A DNA stretch of 64,000 nt from GCA-2731375 sp002731375 (GTDB lineage Bacteria; Pseudomonadota; Alphaproteobacteria; GCA-2731375), in contig JASMDX010000006.1 in the NCBI GenBank assembly GCA_030752605.1, forward strand, positions 1-64,000, read 5' to 3'. The notes under the pieces were generated by a model. That model was not told where the DNA came from and ran no database searches. It saw only the letters and a program-made list of their open reading frames with translations. Below are positions 44,574 to 52,849 of this stretch, piece by piece; position 1 is the first letter of the stretch, and each line of letters begins with the position of its first letter. The translations under genes and the position numbers were made by a program.

Positions 44574-46652
44574 TTAGCTCTTGTATTGATCAGGCGCACC
44601 CTCGGAATGGAAACCGCCTATGCCTTCCCAGGACTCGGACGCCTTATCGATGGCGGCACCGGTGACCGTCATGAGACCCATTTCACGGGCGCAGCGTTCA
44701 ACTTCCAGGACTACCATACCCCGAATGAAATCAGGAATCCGTTCGATCCGGGCCGAAGCGTCTAGCGCCCAGTCCATTTCGGCCTGCCGTTTGGCGGACC
44801 CTTCACCCCAACCGGCGTATTTCTCCTGCACCAACGCAAGGGTAACCGTATCGGCGCCTTCCGCCCGCGCCATGTTTTCCACACGCTGGCGCGTCATGTC
44901 CCGCATGAAGCCTTCGGGCACGCGGGCCAGGCGCTCTTCCGCTTCCGCCGTCCAGCTCAACGGCACCTCATCGGAGGGTGCCGGAGCGGCCTCCGAAGCC
45001 TCTTCGCCTTTTGGTCCACCTTCAGGAACGGGGCACATGGCCTTGCGGGCCTCGGCTACGCCTTCTTCGGCCAGGGCGACGGAAATTTCCTTGAGCTCGC
45101 GCTCCAGGGCCAGATCCTCGATTCCCGCCTTGACCGTCTCACGGACCATTTGCGGCACCTTGGCAACACGAGCCAGGGCGGCGGCAGTCCATGTCGGCCG
45201 GTCGCTATCACTCAGATCAAGAAACGGCGTCACATGCTTTGGCATAACACTGTCGGCATGGTCGCGGCGGGCACGCTTGATCGCGCGCAGGCGGATGTTA
45301 TCGGCCACGGCGGCATCGCGCACGGTCTCCAGCAGCTTCGAGGCCGCCTCGCTCCATGCCAGTTCTGCCTGTTTGGCCGCGTCGTTACCGGCAAAACCCG
45401 GCATCGCCTTGCCCATGACTTCGTCAACGATATCGGAGGTAACAAAGGTATGGCCGAGTTTCTGGGTGTGGCGCAGAACCATGCGCCGGGCCATGTCGCG
45501 GACGAATTCGGGCGCGCGGGAGATTTTCTTTTCCGCCTCGACGCTCCAGGCCACAGTTTCCTCGGCCACCACGTCCAAGGGCGGGGTGTACCGGGTCTGG
45601 GTCAGCCACATGTGGCAAGGGACCAGGCGCAGCAGGTTTTCCGCATTGCCGCCGATATCCAACTCGTCATCCGCATGCACGCCGGTCTTTCCCACCACCA
45701 GCAGAGATGCGCTGACCTCTTCCACATAGTCCAGAATCGCCTTGTAGGGTTTGCCATCCAGCAGCCTGGTCGAGATCTTCACGCCCAGATCATCGGCGAT
45801 AGTCTCGGCTACCTCAAGATGGGATTGGTAGATCTTGGCGATGCCGTCGTCGATCAGCTCTTCATGCAGCTGTTCCTGTTCCTTGAAGCGGAAGACCTTG
45901 CCGGCCTCCTCGCTAAGCACACCAGCGATCTTGTTAAATGCAACGTAGTGATAGTAAGGATCATAGGCGGCTACGGCGAGGACTTCGGCGCCTGTACGGA
46001 CGCCCAGATCCAGGGCCGTCATCAGACCGCCATAGGACAGAGGCGAGCCATCGATACCAACCACGATGGGGCCGTCGCCGACCGCCCGTTTCGGATCCCG
46101 AACGACAAAGGTATCGATGGGGGAGCGGCGGACCACGCGCTCGGCCACGGTGCCGATGATATTACCCGGCACGGCGCCGACGCCGACCGCGCCCAGGGCC
46201 AGCACGTCATAGCCGCCACTGCGGGCGGCCTTTACGATCTGACTGTAGTTCTTGCCTTCGGGGCTGAGCCGTTTAAAGGGCACACCCGCTGTTTCACAGG
46301 CCGCTTGGCCGACATCATGATAGCTGTCCGAAATGATGTTGAGACCACGGGTGATCAGGTCGTCATGAACCTCCCGCTGATAGCCCATTTCCTGTTCTTC
46401 CAGATAGCGCTCCGGCAGACCGCCTTCCATCATCTTGAAGCGGCGGTCATGCAACATGGCGGCGTAGGCGTGGATGCCGGTAATCACGCCGTCGGCCGAC
46501 TTAACCAGGCGAATAGCCTCGTCCAGCGCCTTGTTGGCATGTTCAGATGCATCCAGCGCCACCAGAATACGGGACAAGGATACGGGCGCCGTATTCCCCG
46601 TCTGGTCCTCGTTAAGTGTCACGGCGTCTGATGGGGCCATGGATATAGTCAT
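44574..46652 (-). CDS. Tandem universal stress protein fused to PCP_red-type repeats
   Basis: A 692-residue soluble protein. Two universal-stress-protein domains (about residues 25-165 and 185-340) are recognisable: ILVALDASEHANKALDEA, and IVVGIDGSPLSYGGL with LLVVGKTG. The rest has five repeats that start W-x(3)-A and carry R/K-rich helices, such as WTAEAEERLARVPEGFMRDM. These match the PCP_red domain, named from protochlorophyllide reductase. The ATG at 46652 is preferred to an upstream TTG at 46685. A perfect FNR box lies 77 bases upstream. The role may be sensing or supporting heme-enzyme assembly. The function is unknown. Confidence 0.82.
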   Translation of the reverse strand: MTISMAPSDAVTLNEDQTGNTAPVSLSRILVALDASEHANKALDEAIRLVKSADGVITGIHAYAAMLHDRRFKMMEGGLPERYLEEQEMGYQREVHDDLITRGLNIISDSYHDVGQAACETAGVPFKRLSPEGKNYSQIVKAARSGGYDVLALGAVGVGAVPGNIIGTVAERVVRRSPIDTFVVRDPKRAVGDGPIVVGIDGSPLSYGGLMTALDLGVRTGAEVLAVAAYDPYYHYVAFNKIAGVLSEEAGKVFRFKEQEQLHEELIDDGIAKIYQSHLEVAETIADDLGVKISTRLLDGKPYKAILDYVEEVSASLLVVGKTGVHADDELDIGGNAENLLRLVPCHMWLTQTRYTPPLDVVAEETVAWSVEAEKKISRAPEFVRDMARRMVLRHTQKLGHTFVTSDIVDEVMGKAMPGFAGNDAAKQAELAWSEAASKLLETVRDAAVADNIRLRAIKRARRDHADSVMPKHVTPFLDLSDSDRPTWTAAALARVAKVPQMVRETVKAGIEDLALERELKEISVALAEEGVAEARKAMCPVPEGGPKGEEASEAAPAPSDEVPLSWTAEAEERLARVPEGFMRDMTRQRVENMARAEGADTVTLALVQEKYAGWGEGSAKRQAEMDWALDASARIERIPDFIRGMVVLEVERCAREMGLMTVTGAAIDKASESWEGIGGFHSEGAPDQYKS

Positions 46653-46728
46653 TTTGCTGCTTTCATTGCCTGTCCCTGGAGCCAACTACCCCACGCCGTC
46701 AAGGTTCCCCACAGACCCCTTCCGCGCA

Positions 46729-46742
46729 TTGATCTCTATCAA
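46729..46742. promoter_or_regulatory. FNR/FixK-type binding site, perfect consensus
   Basis: TTGAT-CTCT-ATCAA, an exact match to the FNR/Anr/FixK palindrome. Its centre is 83 bases upstream of the ATG of the stress-protein/radical-SAM/hemY operon. Placed at -41.5 it would give a start of transcription near 46694 and a leader of about 42 bases. It overlaps the 3' end of the preceding membrane-protein gene. Confidence 0.8.
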
Positions 46743-46972
46743 AATCCGTCTTGGCAAGGTTTAACGTGGCGCCGGATGGCTCCTATCAGACACAATGCCA
46801 CCCCGGCGGCGAAAATCATGGCATGAAACGGCACGATTTGCAGGCTGCCCCGCCAGGACAGCATCATGTCCAGCGTGCCGAGGATAATCAGTATGACGCC
46901 AAACAGCCTGATGATGGCGCCGCGGTTAGAGAAAGCGGCGCCTTCCGTCGGCCCGGACTGTTCACTCATCAT
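46739..46972 (-). CDS. Small membrane protein with two helices
   Basis: A 77-residue protein with two hydrophobic segments (about residues 21-39 and 47-65), a short loop and a basic C-terminus. Its ATG overlaps the stop of the NxrC-like cytochrome gene (ATGA), so it is translated as the last member of that module. No family recognised. It may be a small accessory subunit of the respiratory complex. Confidence 0.7.
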   Translation of the reverse strand: MMSEQSGPTEGAAFSNRGAIIRLFGVILIILGTLDMMLSWRGSLQIVPFHAMIFAAGVALCLIGAIRRHVKPCQDGF

Positions 46973-48549
46973 GCGCCTCCGCCAGAACTCTCATCGGAAC
47001 CGTCACCAGCACCCTCACGTGCGAAACGGGCGGCGACACTGCCGCCCCACCAGAACAGAATACCGCCGATCAGAATCGCGACGATAATACCGGCGATCAT
47101 CGGCTTGGCTCCGGTTGAAGGTTTCAGCAACAGCCAATACCAGGTGGTCATCGCCAAGGCGCTGCCGGCCTCGCTGTTGGAGCCGTCCCAGGCGAAAAAC
47201 GCGATAGGCACGAAACGGCCTTCCTCGAACTGCAGATCCTTATCCACGGCAGCGGTGGTCAGGGGCCGCGTCATCACGACGCGCCAGGTGCCATCCTTAT
47301 AGCTGCCCTTAGCGGTCAGGCCGGCGGCGGTGGCATCGCGTGCCTCCTGCTCGTCGATGCCCATGGCATCAAGGATGGCGACGCTTTCCGGCGCATCGGT
47401 AGTGCCTGATGACCAACGCCACAAATTCACCGGCTTGGCCGAATTGCCCATCAGGAAGTATGGCTTTTCCATGCCGGGGGGAATGGTTGTGGGAAGTTGC
47501 ACGGCGATGGCATCCTCACCCAATTGCTCGTTAGCGATACTTTTTGCCTTTTCATCGCCGGGTATGCTTTTCGTGCGGTCATCCCATTCCAGATGCAGGG
47601 CGACTTTCTGCCCGTTATACATGGCCCGAACGCTGACTGTGTCATTCGCAGTCTTGAAAAAGCGCTTCTTGCCGACAATTTGCGGCACCATGAAGAATGT
47701 CGATGGCGGCGCTAGGTCCCAGGCCGCATCGTCAGGTGAGCCAGGCAGTTCACCCTCCACCCGCGAGGCCTGAATAACCGTGTTTTCCGGGCGGACAATC
47801 TTACCCGTCTTGGCCAGGGCCGCGACGTAGTTCGCCACGTGCCAACGTTCCTCGACACTCAGCTTTTTCTTACTCTTGGGGTCGGCGAACGACGGCATCT
47901 GCGTGGTTGGAATGCCAGCTGATATGCGGGTGTAAATATCCTTTGGATCAGCACTGGCCCGATAGGTCCAGGGCTTGGTCAGGTTACGTGGCCAAGTCCG
48001 CTCGCCATTATCATTCTTTAGCTTTTTGACGGCATCGCCCTTGCCCACCATGCCATGGCATTCCGAACAACGCTCCCCGTCATGGAACAGCTTATCACCC
48101 GCCGCGATGCTTTCGGGGGAGGACTGCACCTGGGTGCCGTAATCGACCTGCTCCTCAGGCGTGCCTTCCAGCTCCGCGAAGGTCTTAATATAGGCGATCA
48201 CATCCTGTATCTCTGCCTCGGTCAGAATATCACTCCAACCGGGCATGGCGGTACCCGGCATACCGTCGCGCACCATGCGCACCAGATCGGCGTCATTGGG
48301 CATTTCCGCATCGAAGGCGGAGCTTGTGATCTTGTAAAGACCAAGGGTGAAATCGCGCGGTGGCGGGTTCAGGTAATCAGCGGCGGGGCCCAGGCCGTCG
48401 CCTTCCTCGCCGTGGCATTGCAGGCAGCGTTTCTGGTAGACCGCTTCACCCTTGTCCGCATCAGCCGCCCGGGCCAGCGCCGGTGTTAGCGCCAGCAGTC
48501 CAGCTGTGGCGGCCGCCATGACAATCATCTTCATCATACCGCTTCCCAT
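46969..48549 (-). CDS. Diheme cytochrome c fused to ethylbenzene-dehydrogenase-gamma/NxrC-like domain (module B)
   Basis: A 526-residue secreted, C-terminally anchored protein. A signal peptide ends near residue 28. Two cytochrome c domains follow with CLQCH (42-46) and CSECH (161-165). Then comes a beta-rich domain of the ethylbenzene dehydrogenase gamma/NxrC kind, which binds heme b through Met and Lys ligands in known members. A membrane helix lies near residues 488-507 (AGIIVAILIGGILFWWGG). It would accept electrons in the periplasm and hand them to cytochromes. The parallel protein is at 53564. Its start overlaps the preceding stop. Confidence 0.83.
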   Translation of the reverse strand: MGSGMMKMIVMAAATAGLLALTPALARAADADKGEAVYQKRCLQCHGEEGDGLGPAADYLNPPPRDFTLGLYKITSSAFDAEMPNDADLVRMVRDGMPGTAMPGWSDILTEAEIQDVIAYIKTFAELEGTPEEQVDYGTQVQSSPESIAAGDKLFHDGERCSECHGMVGKGDAVKKLKNDNGERTWPRNLTKPWTYRASADPKDIYTRISAGIPTTQMPSFADPKSKKKLSVEERWHVANYVAALAKTGKIVRPENTVIQASRVEGELPGSPDDAAWDLAPPSTFFMVPQIVGKKRFFKTANDTVSVRAMYNGQKVALHLEWDDRTKSIPGDEKAKSIANEQLGEDAIAVQLPTTIPPGMEKPYFLMGNSAKPVNLWRWSSGTTDAPESVAILDAMGIDEQEARDATAAGLTAKGSYKDGTWRVVMTRPLTTAAVDKDLQFEEGRFVPIAFFAWDGSNSEAGSALAMTTWYWLLLKPSTGAKPMIAGIIVAILIGGILFWWGGSVAARFAREGAGDGSDESSGGGA

Positions 48550-49316
48550 TATTCATGCTCCCAGGATCGCGGCCTGTGGCCGGTATAGTCATAAAGGAAC
48601 ATGATCACCTTCCAGACCTCGTCTTCCTCGAGGAAGTTCTGCCAAACCGGCATGGAAGAGATCCAAGGTGCTGCTTCTTGCGGCAGACCGGGGCCGCCGG
48701 TGGTGATACGCCAGAACAGGTAGGATTCCTGTAGCTGCGCGATGGTGCCCACATCCTGGAAGTTCAGCGGCGTCGGGTTCAGGCCGTCGGCGTAGGGGCC
48801 CTTACCGTCTAGCTTGTCGCCATGACAGTATTGACAGTTCTTGATGTAAACCTCGGCACCCTCTTCGATCAGCTCGCGGAACTGTTCGGGATCCTCTTTC
48901 TCAAGCTTGCGGTAAGGGTTCTCAAGCTTCAACAAATTGACTCGCTTGCCGTAGATTTTCGCCGTGGTTGGCGGCGCTGGATGAATGGTGCGCAGCTCCA
49001 ACGGCGCCTCGAAACTGGGCTGCATATGCCAATAGGTGCCGCCGCCGACGGCCAAAGGCACGATGACGAAGACGATGTTGCGGATCAGGCGCTTGGATGG
49101 GTCCTCCACCATCGCCTTGATGGGGGCGACCAGCTCCGCTGTCTGCTCCTCGTCATAGGTAAAGACCATGAAGACGCCGGCGGTAACAAAAAACATGTAC
49201 ATGATGATCAGACTGGCCGGGATCACCGCTTCGAGAATAACATCGAAGACCAGGATGAAACCGAAATATACGAAGAGCAGGACCAGTACGGCCTGCAGCA
49301 ATCTTGGAATTCTCAT
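48549..49316 (-). CDS. Membrane-anchored monoheme cytochrome c (module B)
   Basis: A 255-residue protein with N-terminal membrane helices (about residues 7-55 and a further one near 78-95). A periplasmic cytochrome c domain has a single motif CQYCH (161-165) followed by LNFQDVGTIAQLQ and ITTGGPGLPQEAAPW. The last part is closely similar to the paralogue at 55222 (TNGGPGLPTEATPW). Met in SSMPVW is a plausible axial ligand. It lies between the diheme and NxrC-like genes in tight spacing, so it is probably a subunit of the same complex. Confidence 0.82.
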   Translation of the reverse strand: MRIPRLLQAVLVLLFVYFGFILVFDVILEAVIPASLIIMYMFFVTAGVFMVFTYDEEQTAELVAPIKAMVEDPSKRLIRNIVFVIVPLAVGGGTYWHMQPSFEAPLELRTIHPAPPTTAKIYGKRVNLLKLENPYRKLEKEDPEQFRELIEEGAEVYIKNCQYCHGDKLDGKGPYADGLNPTPLNFQDVGTIAQLQESYLFWRITTGGPGLPQEAAPWISSMPVWQNFLEEDEVWKVIMFLYDYTGHRPRSWEHE

Positions 49317-49328
49317 TGCCGCCGCCTC

Positions 49329-50138
49329 CTATTTCAACTCTACGAGGAAGTCCAGCAGGACCTCCAACTCACTAACAAACATCTGCTCGCCCAGATCTTC
49401 CGGCATCATGTCGGCTTCGAAACCCTTGGCGATATCCGCATTGGGCTGGAGCAGGGCGCGGCGCAGATAGTCCCGGTCATAGGCGGCGCCGATCTTGGAC
49501 AGATCCGGCCCAACTTCGCCCCCTTCGCCATTAATCATATGGCAGGCATCACAGGTGAACTGAGCCATGATCGCTTTGGGATCGTCCAGGGCCTCCCGCG
49601 CCTCTTCCTCGTCCTCTTCCTCCGTCTCGCCGACATCGGTGGGAATTTCGACCGTGACCTCGGCGCCCGCCTGATCCTGTAGATAGGCAACAACAGCCGA
49701 GACTTCCGCTTCCGACAAGCCAATACTGCCCGCTGCCACGTTCGGCATGGGGCTTTCGGCATCATTGGTGCCCTTTTTGCCGAAACCGGCGACCACGAAG
49801 GCCGACGGCTCAACCAAGGATTCCACCAAATACGCTTCTAGGTCCTCCGCCCCGCCCTTGTAGCGCTCATCCTTCAAGCGCTCTTGAAAGACCTCGGCGA
49901 TAGTGCCCAGCATGGGCGCCCGGCCCAGGGAGTTGTGGCATAGGGTACAGGTACCCTTGCCTTGGAAAATTCGATCCCCCAGGGCGATGAATTGATCCAT
50001 GGTCATGGAACCAAGATCCAGTTTTTCTTCCTTTGGCGGCGGGGCCGGCTCAATCTGCGGGATACCGAAGTTGGAATAGCCCGAGAAAAACGCGATGGTC
50101 AGCAGGATGAAGGCGACAACGGTGAAAAACTGTTTCAT
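49329..50138 (-). CDS. Diheme cytochrome c, N-terminally anchored (module B)
   Basis: A 269-residue protein: an N-terminal helix (residues 3-20) that anchors or exports it, then two cytochrome c domains with CTLCH at 64-68 and CDACH at 196-200. An acidic linker, EETEEEDEEEAREALD, separates them. The second domain has EVGPDLSKIG and LLQPNADIAKGFE, matching the paralogue at 56239 (EIGPALDGIS, ILQPTKSLTKGFE). It starts four bases after the stop of the bd-like gene and probably carries electrons to or from it. Confidence 0.85.
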   Translation of the reverse strand: MKQFFTVVAFILLTIAFFSGYSNFGIPQIEPAPPPKEEKLDLGSMTMDQFIALGDRIFQGKGTCTLCHNSLGRAPMLGTIAEVFQERLKDERYKGGAEDLEAYLVESLVEPSAFVVAGFGKKGTNDAESPMPNVAAGSIGLSEAEVSAVVAYLQDQAGAEVTVEIPTDVGETEEEDEEEAREALDDPKAIMAQFTCDACHMINGEGGEVGPDLSKIGAAYDRDYLRRALLQPNADIAKGFEADMMPEDLGEQMFVSELEVLLDFLVELK

Positions 50139-50142
50139 TACC

Positions 50143-51963
50143 CTACTCCTTCCAATAGCCGCTAGGCAGCGTCTTGTTGGAGCTGACCTGGGCTATCCAG
50201 AAGACAAAGATCACCATAGCCATGAATATGATGGCCGCGACCGAAACCACGTTCGCGGCAAATCCGAGGGTTGGCGTGAAAGCATCCACCGAGGCATCCC
50301 GCATGATATCAAGCACGTGCCAATGCTGGCGGATACCCGAGCGGATATAGCCCATCAGCCCCATCAGCCAGGTAAAGGCGACCGCAAGTAGGAACAGGGC
50401 ATACATCGCCCGCCCCGGTATTCGACCCCAATGCAACGGAGCAACTTCCTTGGAGTTTTTGTATATGAAGGAATCTAGAGTGATGGAACCAACGATCACA
50501 ACCAAGGTGGTCAGCACCTGCGGAATCGAGGCCGCCACCTTATAAACGGTGTTGGTGAAGTAACCATGATAGATGCCAAGGAACATGATGTTGGCGATAC
50601 CGGCGGTAAACAGCGCCACCTGAATGGCGTTGCCGGCGTTGACCCAGGACACCGTGGCGACCTTGTTGGCGCGGCGATAGAACATGAAACTCAATGCGGT
50701 GAAGATGATCATCACGTTCACTGCCGTGTTCTTCGCCGGCATGATGCCCAACGGCCCAAGGATCTTATGATGCGGTCCGCCGAGCGCCTTTAGCTCTTCA
50801 TTGGTAAGAACAAGTGTATGGGGCGTGAACCAAACCAGGAAGGCGCCGACCAGGACGATGGCGATATACTTGATATATTTGGTATAGCGCTTGGCACCGT
50901 CGCTGCGTCCCATACCGCACCATAGGTAATAGTTGGCTGACAAAAACAAGGTGCCGATCAGAACTGCCTGAATAATAAACAGCCAGGCAAAAATGCCCCC
51001 CATCAGGGTAATGCCCATTTGCTGGCTGTAGAGATACATCTCGGCCGCCAGATAGTAACCGGCGAAGGGCAGCGGCAGCAGGGCGCAGATAGCGATGAAG
51101 TTGGCATTGTAGCCCATCCAGTCGTAATGGGCCCGTTCCTCACGGGTATTGGAAGTGAGGAATTTGAAGGCTGCATAGGCGCCAACGATGGAACCGCCAT
51201 AGGCGATGTTGGCGACGAAGCGGTGAATGTTGATGGGGTGCCAGAGGAAATTGTTCATTGCCGCCCAGGTATCGCCACCGAAGACACCGGCGGCATCGAC
51301 GCCAGCGGGGCTCATCATGAAGGTCAGCCAGCTGTTGGCCAGCAACATCAGGCCGGTGCCCACAACGTTTAGTGACAGGCCCAGGCCCAGATGTATCCAC
51401 TTCCGGACACCGCCCTGCAGCCAATGCCAGCCGTAGTAATAGATATAGAGCACGGCGCTTTCAGCGAAGAACAGCAGGGCATAGTAGAACATGCTCTCGG
51501 AGAAGATGGTCGAGAGATAACCAAACAGATGCGGATAAAACAGAATCAGGAAGAATAGCAGGCCGCCGCCCAGGATCGCCGTCAGGGAGTAGGCGGTAAT
51601 GGAAACCTTGATGAATTCATAGGCCATATCGTCATAGCGCTTGTCCCGCGTGCGCATGCCGATGATCTCGATAATGAAAACAAAGATCGGCACCGCCAGG
51701 ACAAAGGCCGCGAACCAAAGGTGCAGTTGGGCGAAAATCCATACCGCAACCCTGGAATTCACGCCGGCGATGGTCGGATAATCGCTGGCGGTTAGTTTTG
51801 GCGCGGGGGCGTAGGGACTGGCGGCGGCATCGGCCGCGACCTCCCGTTCCGCCGCGAGGGGCCCCAGTTGATCAAAACCGGTGAAGGTAAGCGCCAGCAG
51901 GGCAAAAATTAGCCCGAACAGTGCCAGGGCTGGTCCTTTGTGAAATGCACGAGGTCCTATCAT
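50143..51963 (-). CDS. Cytochrome bd-like oxidase subunit I, single-subunit type (module B)
   Basis: A 606-residue polytopic membrane protein related to CydA-like proteins of Nitrospira-type nitrite oxidisers rather than to classical CydA. Candidate heme ligands include H81 in FAQLHLWFAAF, the pair H242/H247 in WHPINIHRFV, and the motif YYYGWHWL. No CydB-like second subunit is encoded nearby; cytochromes c take its place. Function as a cytochrome c- or quinol-linked terminal oxidase is plausible but unproven. The paralogue at 57227 is about 110 residues longer through an insertion in its second half. Confidence 0.8.
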   Translation of the reverse strand: MIGPRAFHKGPALALFGLIFALLALTFTGFDQLGPLAAEREVAADAAASPYAPAPKLTASDYPTIAGVNSRVAVWIFAQLHLWFAAFVLAVPIFVFIIEIIGMRTRDKRYDDMAYEFIKVSITAYSLTAILGGGLLFFLILFYPHLFGYLSTIFSESMFYYALLFFAESAVLYIYYYGWHWLQGGVRKWIHLGLGLSLNVVGTGLMLLANSWLTFMMSPAGVDAAGVFGGDTWAAMNNFLWHPINIHRFVANIAYGGSIVGAYAAFKFLTSNTREERAHYDWMGYNANFIAICALLPLPFAGYYLAAEMYLYSQQMGITLMGGIFAWLFIIQAVLIGTLFLSANYYLWCGMGRSDGAKRYTKYIKYIAIVLVGAFLVWFTPHTLVLTNEELKALGGPHHKILGPLGIMPAKNTAVNVMIIFTALSFMFYRRANKVATVSWVNAGNAIQVALFTAGIANIMFLGIYHGYFTNTVYKVAASIPQVLTTLVVIVGSITLDSFIYKNSKEVAPLHWGRIPGRAMYALFLLAVAFTWLMGLMGYIRSGIRQHWHVLDIMRDASVDAFTPTLGFAANVVSVAAIIFMAMVIFVFWIAQVSSNKTLPSGYWKE

Positions 51964-51985
51964 TTTACTCTTAATCCCTCATCCA

Positions 51986-52102
51986 TCATTGCTGAAATAT
52001 CAGGCTCAGGCCCTGCATGGCCATGACCGCCGTGTCGAGTAAAAGGAAGCCCGCCAAGCAAACCACCAGCGCAGCAACGAAGGGCACAAAATAGCCTTTC
52101 AT
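51986..52102 (-). CDS. Tiny single-helix membrane protein (38 aa), CydX/CcoQ-like in size
   Basis: A 38-residue protein starting MKGYFVPFVAALVVCL, one hydrophobic segment and an uncharged tail. A perfect Shine-Dalgarno (AGGAG, nine bases upstream) marks the ATG at 52102; a longer frame from 52192 would bury this site. It lies 22 bases before the bd-like gene. Tiny subunits such as CydX and CcoQ stabilise oxidases, so a similar role is reasonable. There is no sequence similarity to prove it. An FNR box lies 141 bases upstream. Confidence 0.68.
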   Translation of the reverse strand: MKGYFVPFVAALVVCLAGFLLLDTAVMAMQGLSLIFQQ

Positions 52103-52242
52103 TTTCTTGATTCTCCTCTTTTCAGAGATCTCATCTTGGCCGGCGCACGCGAGCGGCAAACGGGTGCCGGCTGAACTGTTCTTCTCGGCCAATCTGTTCA
52201 GTCATACTTCAAGCACCCTTAAACTCAGGGAAAACAAAAATC

Positions 52243-52256
52243 TTGATCCGTATCAA
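52243..52256. promoter_or_regulatory. FNR/FixK-type binding site, perfect consensus, between divergent genes
   Basis: TTGAT-CCGT-ATCAA, the exact FNR/FixK palindrome. It serves the divergent region between the bd-like module B (minus strand) and the tiny plus-strand frame at 52292. At -41.5 on the minus strand, transcription would start near 52208. Confidence 0.85.
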
Positions 52257-52291
52257 TGATCCCGGCGCCCCACCTCGGTTAGGTTGCGGGC

Positions 52292-52393
52292 ATGTCACAT
52301 CCCAGAAAACGCATCGCAGACGTCGTGATCTTTATCGGAATGGCCGTAAATGTCGTGGTCATTGCCTTGATCCTTTATTTTTACGTCTTTTAG
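52292..52393 (+). CDS. Possible 33-aa single-helix membrane protein
   Basis: The frame reads MSHPRKRIADVVIFIGMAV and so on: a basic N-terminus followed by one hydrophobic helix to the end. It lies 36 bases after a perfect FNR box on the plus strand, against the surrounding operon. The ribosome site is weak (TTAGG). It may be a real small protein expressed under low oxygen, or chance. No family recognised. Confidence 0.4.
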   Translation: MSHPRKRIADVVIFIGMAVNVVVIALILYFYVF

Positions 52394-52466
52394 AGTTGCA
52401 CGTCCTTTAGCCGCATCCCTCTGCGTCTTTTAGTCGCAGCCCTGATACCGATTCAAGCACTACGAT

Positions 52467-52835
52467 CTAGCCCTGCTTGCCCTTGCATTGGCACAGCACG
52501 CGTATGTGCTTGATCAAGCCATCAACCTGTTCCGCCGACAAGGTCTTGCTCCAGGGCGGCATCATGGGTGACTTGGAAGCCGAAGGGCCGCCGTCCATGA
52601 TCACATTCTTCATGTCCGCATCGGAGAGCTTATCCATCTCCTTGGCGGCCGTGAAGTTACGTGGGCTGACGGGGAAATCCTTGGTCACATTAGGACCATC
52701 TCCCTTGCCCGTCAGGCCGTGGCACTGGGCACAATAGAATTTATAGACTTTCTCGGTCTCCGAAGCGTTGGCCGGCGCCATCGCGAATAGGGTGATGAGC
52801 GCGAACGAGGCAGCAATTATCACTAGTTTCTTCAT
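52467..52835 (-). CDS. Small monoheme cytochrome c
   Basis: A 122-residue protein with a signal peptide (cleavage near residue 24, after ANA) and one heme motif CAQCH at 35-39. GKGDGPNVTKDFPVSPRNF and MMPPWSKTLS follow, giving a likely Met ligand. It is a soluble periplasmic class I cytochrome. GGAGG precedes the start. It is encoded with a diheme cytochrome between the two bd-like modules and could shuttle electrons between the complexes. Confidence 0.88.
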   Translation of the reverse strand: MKKLVIIAASFALITLFAMAPANASETEKVYKFYCAQCHGLTGKGDGPNVTKDFPVSPRNFTAAKEMDKLSDADMKNVIMDGGPSASKSPMMPPWSKTLSAEQVDGLIKHIRVLCQCKGKQG

Positions 52836-52849
52836 GATGGAATCCTCCC

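Noticed and set aside
45150..46631. Plus-strand reading frame of 493 codons opposite the stress-protein gene
   Set aside because: It mirrors the Usp/PCP_red gene, has no domain and no ribosome site.
52102..52192. N-terminal extension of the 38-aa membrane protein to 68 residues
   Set aside because: The extension runs through a perfect Shine-Dalgarno for the internal ATG and has no membrane or signal logic.
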